64,000 bases of DNA from Craterostigma plantagineum (Eukaryota; Streptophyta; Magnoliopsida; Lamiales; Linderniaceae). Below, one piece after another: positions 1 to 17,335 of this stretch (within the stretch, counting starts at the first letter, position 1; each line of letters opens with the position of its first letter). The translations under genes were made by a program, and so were the position numbers. The notes under the pieces are model-generated. The model saw nothing but the letters and a program-made list of their open reading frames with translations. It was not told where the DNA came from and ran no database searches. The DNA lies in contig JAPQWV010000356.1 of NCBI GenBank assembly GCA_027422505.1, forward strand, positions 186,001 to 250,000, given 5' to 3'.

Positions 1-194
1 TATTTATTATCACAATACACTTTCTTGACAGAACTTCACCAAGCACGAACTATCTGCAGCTACTAAATAGACGCTCTGTACAATGACAAACACACAAACA
101 AACAGACATATTTTTTTTTCTTTTACATTGCCAAAGAGGTCATCTATTATAAATTACTTCGATTTTCCATGCATAGATGAAAAGAAAGAAAACC

Positions 195-1302
195 TTAGGT
201 GAGAGTAACCTCTCCACTCGCATGTGCAGCCTTCACTTGCTTGTCATATTCGTCTTCTTCGTCATCATATTCATCATCTTCTTCAACTTCTTCCTCTTCA
301 ACTTCTTCCTCTTTCTCCTCGCTAATTCCCCATCCGAAACGCCCAGCAGAGGTCGAAGCTTTCGCGGCAGTTTTCGCCTCTTCGACGATCTTCGTTATCT
401 CCTCGACGGGCTGAAGCGAATAGGTTGGATTTTCCCTTCTGTAATAAGCTGCTTGAGCTACGTCTGTTAGTTCCCTCGGTAAGTTCTTGAGGAACCATGG
501 ATGCGATTTGATTTCTCTGATTGTGATCCTCTGCATTAATACGAAGAGATCGAGGTTCGAGTTAATGGAATATTTTTCTTTTAGTTAGGAAAAGAAAACC
601 TAACTAAATAGTACAGGAAAACTCAAATTACACATACCCTTGAAGGATCGGCGACAAATATGCGAGAAAGAAGGTGTCTACAGTCTCGGGATATGTGGAC
701 ATAGTCAGGGATCCTATATTGAACAGCCATTATCCTCTGGCAAAAAAGAATATCAAGAAAAGGCATATGAGTTACATATAAAATGCCGCCACCAAAAGAT
801 TATATATATCAGTTTGTGGGAACATTATTTAAATGACATGCAATTTTTTGGAATGAGAAATAAATGACAAAAGAGAGAATTTTGATTACCTGTATGGTTT
901 TTCTGAAATTTTTCGGATCTTCTTGGTCTTCAAAAGGGTATGCTCCGACGAGCATTACATAAAGTGTCACACCGCAAGACCATACGTCAGCTAACTGCAT
1001 AAATCGGAGTTGGAGTTTAAGATTGGAAAACGCACATACACACACACACACACTTGTGCTTATGCACGTGCAAATAAAAAGCGTAAAATTTGACAAAGAA
1101 AGTTAAAAAGATTCGAGAGCTGCGTTGAATTCAAGCGAAAATTGCAGATGGCATTTATGCTATGTAAAGGGGCGAAAAGTGTTGGATAACAAACTCACTT
1201 TTCCATCGTATTCTCTTCTCTGTAGAACCTCAGGTGCTATATAAGCAGGAGTGCCAACGGTTGATTTTGGTCTCGAATGAAGCAGAGACGACTTGAACAA
1301 CC

Positions 1303-1345
<43 letters not shown>

Positions 1346-2501
1346 AAGTCAATTAGTGATCCAAGTAAATTTGCAGGTCCAATTTCCAAAAAAGAAAATA
1401 TGAAGTTGAGGATTGTACATTACCTTAGAGTAACCGAAATCGCAGATTTTCAGACGCGGGGCTGGGCTCCCATCAAGAAGTGTGTTCTCCAGCTTCAAGT
1501 CCCGATGGCATATTTGCTGAATACAAATAAATTTGAAGTGATGTTATTAGATCGTCTAAGATGCGATTTTCGTTCATTCTTTTTCCTTCCAATTTGCACT
1601 ATTTCCAATATTAGCAGATAGATGATCAACTCAGATTCAGCCATCTTAAGTTCAACAAAACAGATGTCACTTATCCTACACCTCCCTTACCATGGCGTGG
1701 CAATAGTGGACCCCGCAAATAAGCTGCTGAAAGAAGTATCTCGCCTGCAAAAAACATCGGAAAACACAAACGATGCAAATTCAAAAGCTAGAAGATATCA
1801 TTTTTTCGTTGCGAAAGATGTGTGTCAAGAATCGCAAAGTTACGGTACCTCATCTTCACTGAAGCGACCAGCATTACATATTCGCTCGAATAGCTCTCCC
1901 CCAGCAGCATACTCCATGACAATAGCCAAATGAGTTGGGGTCAAAACCACCTAAAAAAAAGCCTAAAAGATTAAGACAGAAACCTTTGAATAGAATGTAA
2001 TAAGATTTAACACATTTCCCTTGTACCTCCTTGAACCTAATTATGTTGGGGTGTCGAAGAGATCTATGATTGATAATCTCCCTCCTTACATTCTCGTCGA
2101 TCTACAATCAAAAAACACCAATTTGCCTCATCCCTTTGGATATATTACAGCATAATAAACGTGATAATTTGGTGAAATCAACCAAAATACCCACAAAATT
2201 AAGAAGGGAAACCATTTATGATTATCGCAAACAATCATATCAAGAATGAGGTATGCAGAAGACCACCATCATAGATCCTCAGAAGAAAGACATAAACATG
2301 GGATGAACATACGAGTTAAATACAAGGAATTTCACAAGAAAATAGCAAATTAAACAAAAACAAAAACATAAACCAGCAAACCTTTTGTCCTCTTTCAATG
2401 TACTTCATAGCCACAAGCTCCTTAGTTTCCTTGTTCCTCATAAGCCTGGCGATACCAAAGTTCCCAGACCCTATATCCTTCACAAGTTCGTATTTTTCCA
2501 T
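195..2501 (-). CDS. SnRK2: SnRK2 serine/threonine protein kinase, subclass I (SnRK2.4/2.10-like)
   Basis: Osmotic-stress kinase of the plant SNF1-related family. Nine exons join in phase 0 with GT-AG borders: 2382-2501, 2027-2101, 1849-1950, 1691-1744, 1424-1516, 1199-1291, 890-994, 638-736, 195-530, giving 358 residues (family usually 340-370). Visible motifs are the glycine loop GSGNFG near residue 11, the lysine in VAMKYIE, the catalytic loop [11 protein letters not shown], the activation segment [12 protein letters not shown], then FVADPSRRITI and a long Glu/Asp-rich tail ending HASGEVTLT. The acidic tail and absence of an ABA-box-like C terminus point to the ABA-independent subclass I. 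The start follows the usual [11 protein letters not shown] beginning. Introns are short, and one holds a poly-A tract at about 1303-1343. I see no lesion; the gene looks intact. Confidence 0.96.
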
Positions 2502-3250
2502 TTCAATTTGCTTTTTATCCCTTTATAGCCAACTTCAAAAGCTTAAAACTAACACCAAGCTCTCAAATTGATTAGCTTTACTGCGTAAACTACCCAGAAT
2601 CAGCAAGACCCAAGCTAAAAAAAAGCTACAATAATCCACTGTTGAGCTTCGAATTCGATAATTCCCCGACCCAGATGAAAAGGGACAGTTCAATAAGTAC
2701 GGAAGCTGACAAATTGCTAGAAGGGAATAACCATATATGACTTGAATTCAAAAGGGCAAACGAAGAGATAGCTTTTCATCGACTGATCATATTCATATGA
2801 CGGAGAAAGTGGGAAAAAGGGAAAATGAAAAAAAAAAAAAAAAAAACAGTGCTTAATCTGGAAAATGTGAAACGCTTGAAAGAGGTTTGGATAAATATTG
2901 CAGGAATTTGTATTACCAAGAGAAGTATGGAGTGGTGATGATGATATGGTGACAAGTGGGCAGTGCAATTATGTCACGTGTATTCATGTGCATGCTGTCA
3001 AGGCAAGACTCAATAATATGTCCGAATTATAAACTTATCAAATAAAATTATTTTAATATTATTAGCCCCTAAGAAAAGTGCTAATTAAGTTTGATCCCAA
3101 AAGATGTTTTAAGTTAGGTTTTATGCCTCTGTCATAAAATTTTTAGGGTTAAGGATCGATTTTTGTAAAATTTAGGGATAAGGACCTAAAATTTACACAA
3201 GTGTTATATATTATATATGAACTGGTATCCGACTATCTTTTTGTGTTATT

Positions 3251-3355
3251 ACAGAACAATGAAGTAGTACTGCAGAACAATGAACTCGTACTGCAGAATC
3301 ATGAAGTGGTACTGCGGTCCATGAAGTCGTACTACACGTCCATGAAGTGGTACTG
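3251..3355. repeat. Degenerate 20-21 bp minisatellite, about five units
   Basis: Five adjacent units follow the pattern ACTGCAGAACAATGAAGTGGT with substitutions. Successive units keep the ATGAAGT..GTACT core. No coding potential. Confidence 0.8.
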
Positions 3356-4397
3356 AAAGACACTTATTGTATCTGAGTCTAACTAAAAATTTTCTGAACC
3401 TAAATGAAACTCTATGTTTGGCTGACATCAAATTGCCCCCAAAAATGTTCTATTGTTTTTTGGTTGTGTACGACACAAGTAGATTTCTATTTGATTTTCT
3501 ATTGGGTGATGGGCCATATTTCGAGACTTTTCAGCGTGTACTAGATAATTAAGAGACGGACACTATTTTCTTTGAAGAGATAATTGTAACACTGAATAAA
3601 TATGCTACTAGAATTTTCTCTAATGATATGATAATACCAAAAATGGTGTCCTTGAACGATTATTTCTGCCTATTCAATCTTTTTCACTACAAAGCAGCAC
3701 TGCTGTATTCATACCAGCCGTTGGGTGTCTAAAGGGTCGCAGTCGTAGAAAACAAAAATGTCCATAACTAAATTATTGACAAAAATAATGATGAGACCTA
3801 TGAAATTATTTCATTGCTCGCCCTACACAAGGAATCTATTCGTCAATCAAATCCGTAACATGGGCCTATTTCAGCCCAATATCAAAACAGGCCCAAACCA
3901 TTATATAGATGAAGCCCAATTACAATCATATGAAATTTAGATTGGAGCCCAATTAGTTTTTGCAATATTGACTTTAGGCAATCTTCTGTTGGACTTGGTC
4001 TTCTATCCATTTCTGGTAAAGAAAATTCAATCCACAAATAATAGCAAGTTGAAGCTGTAATTCCACTCTAGAACTTCTAACGTGCTCTTTTCTTTGGTCA
4101 ACCTTTGGATATTCAGAATAGTCTACCAACATTATCTTTTAAGTTTTATTCACTATATGAATGCTTCTGACAAATTGAATTTTTTCATGGCTGCAGAAAA
4201 TTACACACTGTGTACATCACAACACCTTGTTACAAAAGGCCTATTATATAATATTGAATTGTCGAACCAAGCCATTAATAATGTTGACAATCTAAAACGA
4301 AAAATGTTCCAAAATATTATTAATTAAACAAGTACCAAAAACGGAATCACCCTAGGAACAAGTCATAGTCAGATCTCGTGCAAATGAGTTTAAACCG

Positions 4398-4442
<45 letters not shown>
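4398..4442. repeat. (AT)n microsatellite
   Basis: About 22 uninterrupted AT dinucleotides. Confidence 0.98.
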
Positions 4443-4445
<3 letters not shown>

Positions 4446-4712
4446 TATATCATACATTTTTTTTTTAATATAATACCAAAATGTTTCTTCAATAATCTGC
4501 TAGTTATCATGAAGTTGTTAATGTTACTGAAAGTCGTCTATTTAATCCTACGATTAAATGATTCTCAATTGTAATAATAGTTAAGACAAACAATGGTTAG
4601 TAAGAAGTAAAAGAGAAAACGTTTACTTGTCCAAATGATCCCTTTATGCATGGCAGCTCATGCAACGACGCGTTTGAAGCAGCCAATAACGACCTCAACA
4701 TTTTAATTAACA

Positions 4713-7212
<2,500 letters not shown>

Positions 7213-7220
7213 ATCTCCCA
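7213..7220 (-). other. Polypurine tract of the Copia element
   Basis: TGGGAGAT on the minus strand, immediately before the TGTTAG start of the 3' LTR and 14 nt after the stop codon of the pol frame; this is the plus-strand priming site in Copia elements. Confidence 0.8.
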
Positions 7221-7226
7221 CTTGCC

Positions 7227-9986
7227 CTAGTTCCAATTGCCCATGTATTTCAGGCCCATCTTCTCGAGATGTCCATCAAATACTTTCTGTGACAAGGGTT
7301 TAGTCAGGGGGTCTGCTACGTTTTCTGCTGAAGTGACTCGATCTACTACGACGTCGCCTCTACCAATGATCTCTCTAATCAGGTGGTATCGTCTCATAAT
7401 GTGTTTGGATCTTTGATGAGATCTTGGCTCTTTTGCTTGCGCTATAGCTCCATTGTTGTCACAATAAACCATTATTGGATCAACAACTGACGGGACCACA
7501 CCCAACCCTTGGATAAAGTTCCGCATCCAAACAGCTTCTTTTGCTGCATCTGATGCTGCAATGTATTCAGCCTCGGTTGTAGAGTCAGCAGTGGTCTCTT
7601 GCTTGGAACTTTTCCAACTAACTGCAGCTCCATTCAAGGTAAACAAGTATCCAGACATTGATTTTGAGTCGTCTTTATCGGACTGAAAACTAGAGTCAGT
7701 AAACCCTTCTAGTTTCAATTCTCCATTGCCATATATCAAAAAGATATCCTTAGTTCTTCTCAAGTACTTAAGGATCATCTTAACGGCTTTCCAGTGTTCT
7801 TCACCTGGATTAGACTGATACCTGCTCGTAACGCTTAGAGCATGAGCTACATCAGGCCTAGTACATAACATTGCATACATAATGCTACCAATAGCAGATG
7901 CATAAGGGACTCGAGTCATTCTTTCTCTTTCTTCAGGCGTCTTAGGAGACATAGCCTTAGAAAGTGAAACACCATGACTCATTGGCAAGTATCCACGCTT
8001 GGATTCCTCCATGCTAAACCTCTTTAGCACCTTGTCTATGTACATCGATTGGGACAGTCCGATCATCTTTCGTGACCTATCTCTATAAATTTTTATCCCT
8101 AGGATAAAAGATGCTTCTCCCAAATCCTTCATGGAAAACTGTTTAGACAACCAGGTCCGTGTTGACTGCAACATTCCTATATCATTCCCAATGAGTAGAA
8201 TATCGTCAACGTAGAGCACTATAAATGCCACCGCATTTCCACTAACCTTCTTATAAACACATGGTTCATCCGGATTTTTATGAAAATCAAACATTTTGAT
8301 AGTTTCATCAAAACGAATGTTCCAACTCCTTGAAGCTTGTTTAAGTCCATAGATGGACTTTTGAAGTTTGCAAAACATTTGCTCGCTCCCACTAGATATA
8401 AAGCCCTCCGGCTGTCTCATATAAATCTCTTCCTTAATGTTACCATTAAGAAAGGCAGTCTTAACATCCATTTGCCATATCTCGTAGTCATAATACGCAG
8501 CTATGGCAATCAGGATACGAATGGATTTAAGCATTGCTACTGGTGAAAAGGTTTCATCGTAATCAACACCTTGTTTTTGAGTATAACCTTTTGCAACCAG
8601 ACGCGCTTTATAAGTACTTACTTCTCCATCTACTCCAAGCTTACGCTTGTATACCCATTTACAGCCAATCGGTACAATGCCTTGTGGTGGGTCTACCAAG
8701 GTCCATACCTTATTCGAGTACATGGAGTCCATCTCGGACTGCATTGCTTCTCGCCATTTATTAGATTCAATGTCCAACATTGCCTCTTCATAGCTTCTTG
8801 GATCATTATCCAAAAGGAGTCCCTCTTCTTTGTTCTCTAACAATAGGTTCAATCTATCAGGTGCCTTTGAAACCCTGACAGACTTCCTAAGAGGTTGTGC
8901 CTCAGATGGTTCAGGCTCATCTTGTGTGTTATTTGTGACAACTTGTGGGATACTTTGTGGTTCCTTTTCTTCTCTAAGTCCTACAGCTTCGCCACTGTTC
9001 TCAGAAAGGAACTCTTCCTCTAAGAAAGTAGCATTCCTCGAAACAAACACCTTTTGTTCGGAAGGATCGTAGAAATAGTATCCTATAGACTCTCTTGGAT
9101 ATCCCACAAATTTACATAAAATGGATCTCATGTCCAATTTATCTCCCACTTGCTGCTTCACGTAAGCAGCACAACCCCATACTCTGAGATACCTGTAAGA
9201 GGGTGTCTTGCCACACCATATCTCATAGGGTGTACTTGGGACAGCTTTGCTTGGCACTCTATTCAGTAGATGCGCCGCCGTTTCTAAGGCATAGCCCCAG
9301 AATGAAAAAGGTAAAGTAGTGAAACTCATCATTGATCGAACCATGTCTAACAAGGTCCGATTCCGTCGTTCTGAAACTCCATTAAGTTGTGGAGTACCAG
9401 GAGGAGTCCACTGTGACCGAATCCCATTCTCTTTTAGATAATCAAGAAATTCAGTGGTCAAGTACTCGCCTCCTCGATCAGATCGAAGAGTCTTTATGCT
9501 ACGACCACTTTGCTTCTCTACTTCAGATCTAAATTCTTTGAACTTTTCAAAAGCCTCAGATTTATACCTCATAAGGTATACATAACCGTATCTAGAGAAA
9601 TCGTCGGTAAATGTTATGAAGTAGTGATAGTTCCCTCTTGCACTAACACTTAGTGGCCCACAAACATCTGTATGAATCAAATCCAACAGACCTTTGGCTC
9701 GCTCCACTTGTCCAACAAATGGTGACTTGGTCATTTTTCCCTTAAGACACGACTCACATGTAGGCAACTTATCATCTCCCTTAAGGTCAAGTTTTTGCCC
9801 TAACTTGTGGATCCGCTTTTCAGATATATGACCCAATCTAGCATGCCAAAGTGTAAATGAACTATCATTATCTAACTTTCTTTTATTTTGTTGAATTGTA
9901 AGGACCGAGCTTTGTGGTGTAATGGTGTATAAACAATTTGTCAAACAAGCTGAATATATAAAAGTATATTTTTGAAAATGGAACAA
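7227..9986 (-). pseudogene. Copia pol: integrase - reverse transcriptase - RNase H
   Basis: Open frame of 919 codons. In order: integrase zinc-binding region (WHARLGHIS ... CESCLKGKM, residues about 47-85), the integrase core with HTDVCGP, SDRGGEY and a downstream Glu, reverse transcriptase (IWQMDVKTAFLNG, then the catalytic YVDDILLIG), and RNase H (FTDSSFQSDKDD, TTEAEYIAASDA, YCDNNGA). It ends near the LTR as usual. The frame is open throughout but is out of phase with gag-protease upstream (46-bp overlap), so it cannot be read as the usual single Copia polyprotein without a frame change. Confidence 0.9.
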
Positions 9987-11128
9987 CTTCCACTCTCAAT
10001 AACAAACTTAAAACCTTCTCTATCCAAAACTGGAATAGAGATAATATTTCTAATAATGTCTGGTACATAAAGACAATTATTCAAAGATAAACCAACACCA
10101 TTATTCAAAGCTAAAGAAACAGTTCCAATAGCTAGTGCCGCAACTCTTGCTCCATTGCCCATCCTAAGGACCGTTTCCTTACTGTCCAGCTTCCTGCTTG
10201 TTGCCATCATCTGTATATCATTACAGATGTGTGAGCCACAACCGGTATCTAATACCCAAGAAGCATCATTAACTGATAAGTTAACTTCAACATAATACAT
10301 ACCCGAACGCTTCAAGCTAGCAAGGTATTCCTTGCAGTTCCTCTTCCAGTGCCCCATTTTGCCACAATGAAAACACTTGTGATCGGCTTGAGAATTAACC
10401 TTTTCCTTTCCTTTGCCCTTTGCCTCATTGCCCTTCGCCTTCTTGTTGGGTTTGGCAGGAACCTTTCCCTTCCACTTTCTTTTCTTAGACATTGCTGCCT
10501 TAGAAGTGGATCCAACTAGAAGCACCGGCTTGTCCTTCTTTATAGTGGACTCAGCCGTCTTTAACATATTCACCAACTCGGGGAGAGTAGTCTCCATGGA
10601 GTGCATGTTAAAGTTGACAACGAAGCTGTCAAACGATGGAGGTAGAGATTGCAACACAAGGTCCACAAAGAGCTCATTATCCATAACGACTCCAAGCGAC
10701 TTAATCTTTTCAATGAGGCCTATCATCTTAAGCCCATGCACTTGCACTGAAGAGCCCTCAGTCATGCGACATCTGAAAAGATCTTTAGATATCTGATATC
10801 TCACTTGCCTAGTTCTCTCACCGTACAACTCTTGTAGGTGAACAAGAATATCTCTAGCATTATCAAATGGCTCGTGCTGACTCTGCAACTCATTTGACAT
10901 AGATGCTAACATGTAGCACCGAGCATGTAGGTTATCATCAACATGAATAAGATACTGCTCATAGTCCTCAGACGTTTCATCCTCAGGTACAGGAGGAGGG
11001 GCTGTGTCAAGCACATAGTCCTTCTTTTCAGACTGAAGGACAATCTTAAGGTTTCTCAACCAGTCAACGAAATTTGGGCCAGTCAACTTGTTTTGCTCAA
11101 GAATACTTGCAATTGGATTTTTAGCCAT
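9941..11128 (-). pseudogene. Copia gag and protease
   Basis: 395 codons from MAKNPIASILEQNKLTGPN. It holds the Copia gag domain (residues about 1-200), a basic linker, the zinc knuckle CFHCGKMGHWKRNC (CX2CX4HX4C, near residue 260) and the aspartic protease site WVLDTGCGSHIC. The frame closes 46 bp inside the pol frame. No codon-aligned X-XXY-YYZ slippery heptamer is visible at the junction (the gag codons there read TTC AAA AAT), so a single-base loss is likelier than programmed frameshifting. Confidence 0.9.
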
Positions 11129-12105
11129 TGTAGTATAAAAATCTACAGAAACAAACGATGCAGAAAATAAACAAACTATGGAAAAAAAAATATCTATTTA
11201 ATATAAGGTCTTTTATATTAAATTTCCTCCCACTATTTTATTTAAACCCCAAATATATTTTGAAAATCACATTTTCATAGTGGGCTTGAAGTCCAATTAA
11301 AATAATTCACACCTCAATTTTATGAGCCCATGAAAAACTTATATTGGTAGTCAACACTTTGACAATTGTATCAACATACAACCTTCAAGATTATTTTGCC
11401 TCACTTTTCCTATATACCCCAATTTTATGAGCCCATATAGTACTACGTGTCAAATCAGGCCCATCAAACCTTCGCGCAAATGGTACATCAAGGTGTCCCA
11501 CGACTCGTGGCCAACACAAAAATGAAACCACCTCACGAACATCTATATGTTTAGTAGAGATCACAGCTTTTCGCACAAAGCCACTCCACGACTCATGGCC
11601 AGCGACCAAGCACGATAGCATCGTCATGTCATCTACCTTTGATGGAAGGCATGGAGTAATAGGTCATCACCTATTTTATCCATTTCGATTTGATATGGAA
11701 CTAATCAAATTAGATTCCTTCAGAGTTTCAAAAACTAGGGTTTTCAAGACCTCATGGACTTAGAATAACAATCATCATATGAAGCGCAAGCAAATAACAT
11801 TCTAATAAATATAACATGCATTCTATGCAAATAATCATGGAAAAAGAAAACATGATAAATTATTCATCACATGAATTGAAACAAATAAATTCACCAATTT
11901 ATATAAGCAATCATTTATACGTAAATGCATTTTAGCAAAAATCATCCGTCGATCTTCATATCGACAAAATATATATATATTTCCTATGCTCACAGAAAAC
12001 ACTTTTCATATGAGCAAACTATGCGTTTCACGAAAAGAAGCAGAAATTTGTTTATCGTATAAACAACCAAAGCAAAATCTGATTTTAAAGATGCTAGAAC
12101 CCGTG
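11129..12105 (-). other. Untranslated leader of the Copia element
   Basis: About 1 kb between the primer binding site and the gag start; AT-rich, no long open frame. In this position it would carry dimerisation and packaging signals, which cannot be recognised from sequence. Confidence 0.6.
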
Positions 12106-12117
12106 GCTCTGATACCA
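12106..12117 (-). other. Primer binding site, initiator Met-tRNA
   Basis: Minus strand reads TGGTATCAGAGC, the standard plant Copia primer site complementary to the 3' end of initiator methionine tRNA. One base separates it from a CA dinucleotide (12119-12120, minus strand) that should be the end of the 5' LTR. Confidence 0.92.
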
Positions 12118-12118
12118 C

Positions 12119-12540
12119 TGCGCTTGCCCCGGCGTCGTTTCTTGCGCCGACATACTCACCTTAACAGCTAGGGATTCCTCCGTCGCGGTAAGGCTAGGGT
12201 TTTCTTTCTTCGTATTCTTTTTTTTTTCTCTCGAAGCGATCATAATATCAGGGTCGAATTTGGGCCTGTGCTTCCTGGCCCATTGTGCTGGGCCACAATT
12301 TTTGTGGGATATTTTTGGGGTTCATTTTAAGGTCTTTTCCCTTCTAAATAAATTTTTTTCTTATTTTATAGCCCAGTACTATGTAATTAATAAAAATAGG
12401 CCCAAAAAATATAATAATATTTAAAGATTTATTTATATCTATTAAGGTTGAGCCTCCATATGCTATAAGAAGAGGGGCCCATAACTTGAAAACGGCCATG
12501 CATAATATACGAGTAATGACATCAAAATGCTGTAATATAG
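12119..12540. other. Unassigned junction: possible 5' LTR remnant, then peroxidase intron 2 remnant
   Basis: Begins where the 5' LTR should begin, but by eye it shares only a short ACCCTAGCC stretch with the 2-kb LTR at the other end. The last few tens of bases end in ATATAG just before peroxidase exon 3, fitting the 3' end of the peroxidase intron 2. The missing peroxidase exon-2 tail is not found here. Confidence 0.5.
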
Positions 12541-13249
12541 GTTGGTGGACCGACGTGGGACGTGAAGCTCGGAAGGAGGGACTCGACGACGGCTAACCTA
12601 AACCAGGCGAACACGGACCTTCCTAGCCCGTTCTCCGACCTCAACACGCTCATCGACTCTTTTTCAAGGAAAGGGCTCAACACTAGAGACATGGTCGCCT
12701 TATCAGGTAAAAAGGAAAACACGAAAATTAGACGACCTGCATATAAGCTTAGTTGACTGCTCCATCTACTGTCTCCCAATTGGTTTCAGAATGGAACCAC
12801 AACATATTGGACTTATTATGAACTAATGGGGCTAACGATTATATATTTTTTTGGGTATAGGGGCACACACGATCGGGCAATCTCAGTGCTTCTTGTTTAG
12901 GTCGCGCGTGTACAGCAACGGGACGGATATCGACTCGGGATTTGCGTCGACGAGGAGACGTCAGTGCCCTCAGACGGGCGGAGACAGCAACTTGGCGCCG
13001 CTCGACTTGGTGACGCCGAACGCATTGGACAACAATTATTACAGCAACTTGATACAAAGGAGAGGGCTTCTCCAGTCGGACCAAGTGCTCTTCAGCGGCG
13101 GGGCGACCGATAGCATCGTGACCGAGTACAGCAACAATCCTCGGGCTTTTGCCGCAGACTTTGCGAGCGCTATGGTTACAATGGGCGATATCGAGCCGCT
13201 CTTGGGCTCGAGCGGGATCATAAGGAGGACTTGTGGTGCTATTAATTAA
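12541..13249 (+). pseudogene. Class III peroxidase, 3' part (exons 3 and 4)
   Basis: Exon 3 (12541-12706) is 166 bp, the canonical length for this family. It reads [19 protein letters not shown] to MVALSG. Intron 3 is 12707-12860 (GT-AG). Exon 4 (12861-13249) continues [10 protein letters not shown], with the proximal haem-ligand His, through [20 protein letters not shown] and ends IRRTCGAIN. The two exons join in frame and look healthy. Their separation from the start by about 7 kb of transposon, and the loss of part of exon 2, make the locus non-functional as a peroxidase. A truncated transcript from a retrotransposon promoter is possible but not shown. Confidence 0.93.
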
Positions 13250-13957
13250 TTGAATTGATCGGAGTTTATATTTACAATCCTTAGAATAATCCATTATTTG
13301 TGTGCTTGTTTCTCTTTCCGTATTTGAAATTGTAATGGCTTCCATTCCTTTTTTTTTTTGTTGTTGAATATGAGTTTGATGTCGGTTTTTGTACTTACTA
13401 TTTTGATGTTTGACCAAGCACATGCACGTGCATGCTATGTAGTCTTTTCCATTTTTTGATCTTAAAGTTGTGCAAGTTGAATATTCAGATTCTGAAAATT
13501 TAAATAGTTCAACACTTATTGACTTAAAAATAAGCGAGTTCGAATAAATTAAGTGGAAACCAACAATCTCCAAACTCCATCACTTAGTTCTTATTACAAG
13601 AATCGAAAGCTGTGCTCTTGTTTCTTAAGAATGATAGCAGAAAAGCAGAACTGCATTCAATGTCCATGAAAATGAGAGGTATTTAAGAGTATTTACTCTT
13701 TCTCATCACCATTGGAGTTCAGACCAAGATTAGCACATATACATCGAAAAACAGAAACATAAAAAAAACTTTCTGAACAAAGATAAATAATATCCAGACA
13801 GCAATTAATCTCTAGCAGATATGCATTATGTAACACTCAAGGGAAAGAAAAAAGGCCCTCAACCTTTCAATAAACCGTCGCCAGCAAAACGATCGATCAT
13901 CTTCGATATCGAAACAGCACAGCCCATCAAAGAAAGAACGGTTTATCACTCGAAGCC
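13250..13957. other. Convergent 3' flanks of the peroxidase and YY1 genes
   Basis: AT-rich sequence between two stop codons; presumably the two 3' UTRs and polyadenylation regions. A 244-codon antisense open frame overlaps peroxidase exon 4 but has no recognisable content. Confidence 0.6.
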
Positions 13958-16773
<2,816 letters not shown>

Positions 16774-16924
16774 GCGTGTCGTCCCTAAATCAGTAAAATT
16801 AGGGTTCTTGACCTTCGAGAGGGGAGATGATTATTTTATATCAAACGAAGAATATCAATTCTCATGGTTGGAGAGTAACGGCGACCGGCGCCTGCTTTTG
16901 TTATGAACAAGAACTCCTCTATTG

Positions 16925-17275
16925 GGCTTTTTAATTATATTAGGGTTAATTTAACCCAAATTAGACAAAATAGGGCTAATTTGACAAAAATTGCCAAAAT
17001 CGGGTAAAACGCGCTTAATAACAGCGTCGACGCGCCCATTGGACGCGGAGGCTGACGTGGCACAGCAGGGGCCCGGTCGGGCCCGCTTGTGGCCCGCGTG
17101 GGCCATCGTCGCTCTTAATGGACGCGACGTCGCCCCTAATGGACGCGACGTTGACCTAAAACCCACTAAAACCCACTAACCGGCCACTATAAACCCACTA
17201 AGCCCACTCGTTATTGGGCCACTACTGCGTCGCGTTTAATAGGGGCGACGTCGCGTCCAATGGACGCGACAACTC
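16925..17275. repeat. MULE-1 left terminal and subterminal repeat zone
   Basis: The terminal repeat is followed by a block rich in variants of AATGGACGCGACGT and CGTCGCGTTTAAT in both orientations. The same motif family occurs at the right end (21170-21370). Such arrays are candidate transposase-binding sites. Confidence 0.7.
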
Positions 17276-17335
17276 AGCCTATTTAAACGGCTCAAATTTT
17301 CGATTATTATTTCATAAATTTCATACATATCCAAT

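Larger units (their letters stand above)
2502..4712. other. Intergenic region between the SnRK2 and peroxidase start codons
   Basis: Divergent intergenic space that must hold both promoters. I see no coding region. It contains a short A tract near 2828-2847, a degenerate minisatellite at 3251-3355 and an (AT)n microsatellite at 4398-4442. The part just above 2501 probably carries the SnRK2 5' UTR. Confidence 0.6.

Noticed and set aside
9941..9986. Programmed -1 frameshift site between gag and pol
   Set aside because: No heptamer of X-XXY-YYZ form in the gag frame; a one-base deletion explains the overlap more simply.
12839..13573. 244-codon minus-strand open frame across peroxidase exon 4
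   Set aside because: Antisense to clearly conserved peroxidase coding sequence; the translation has no recognisable domain.
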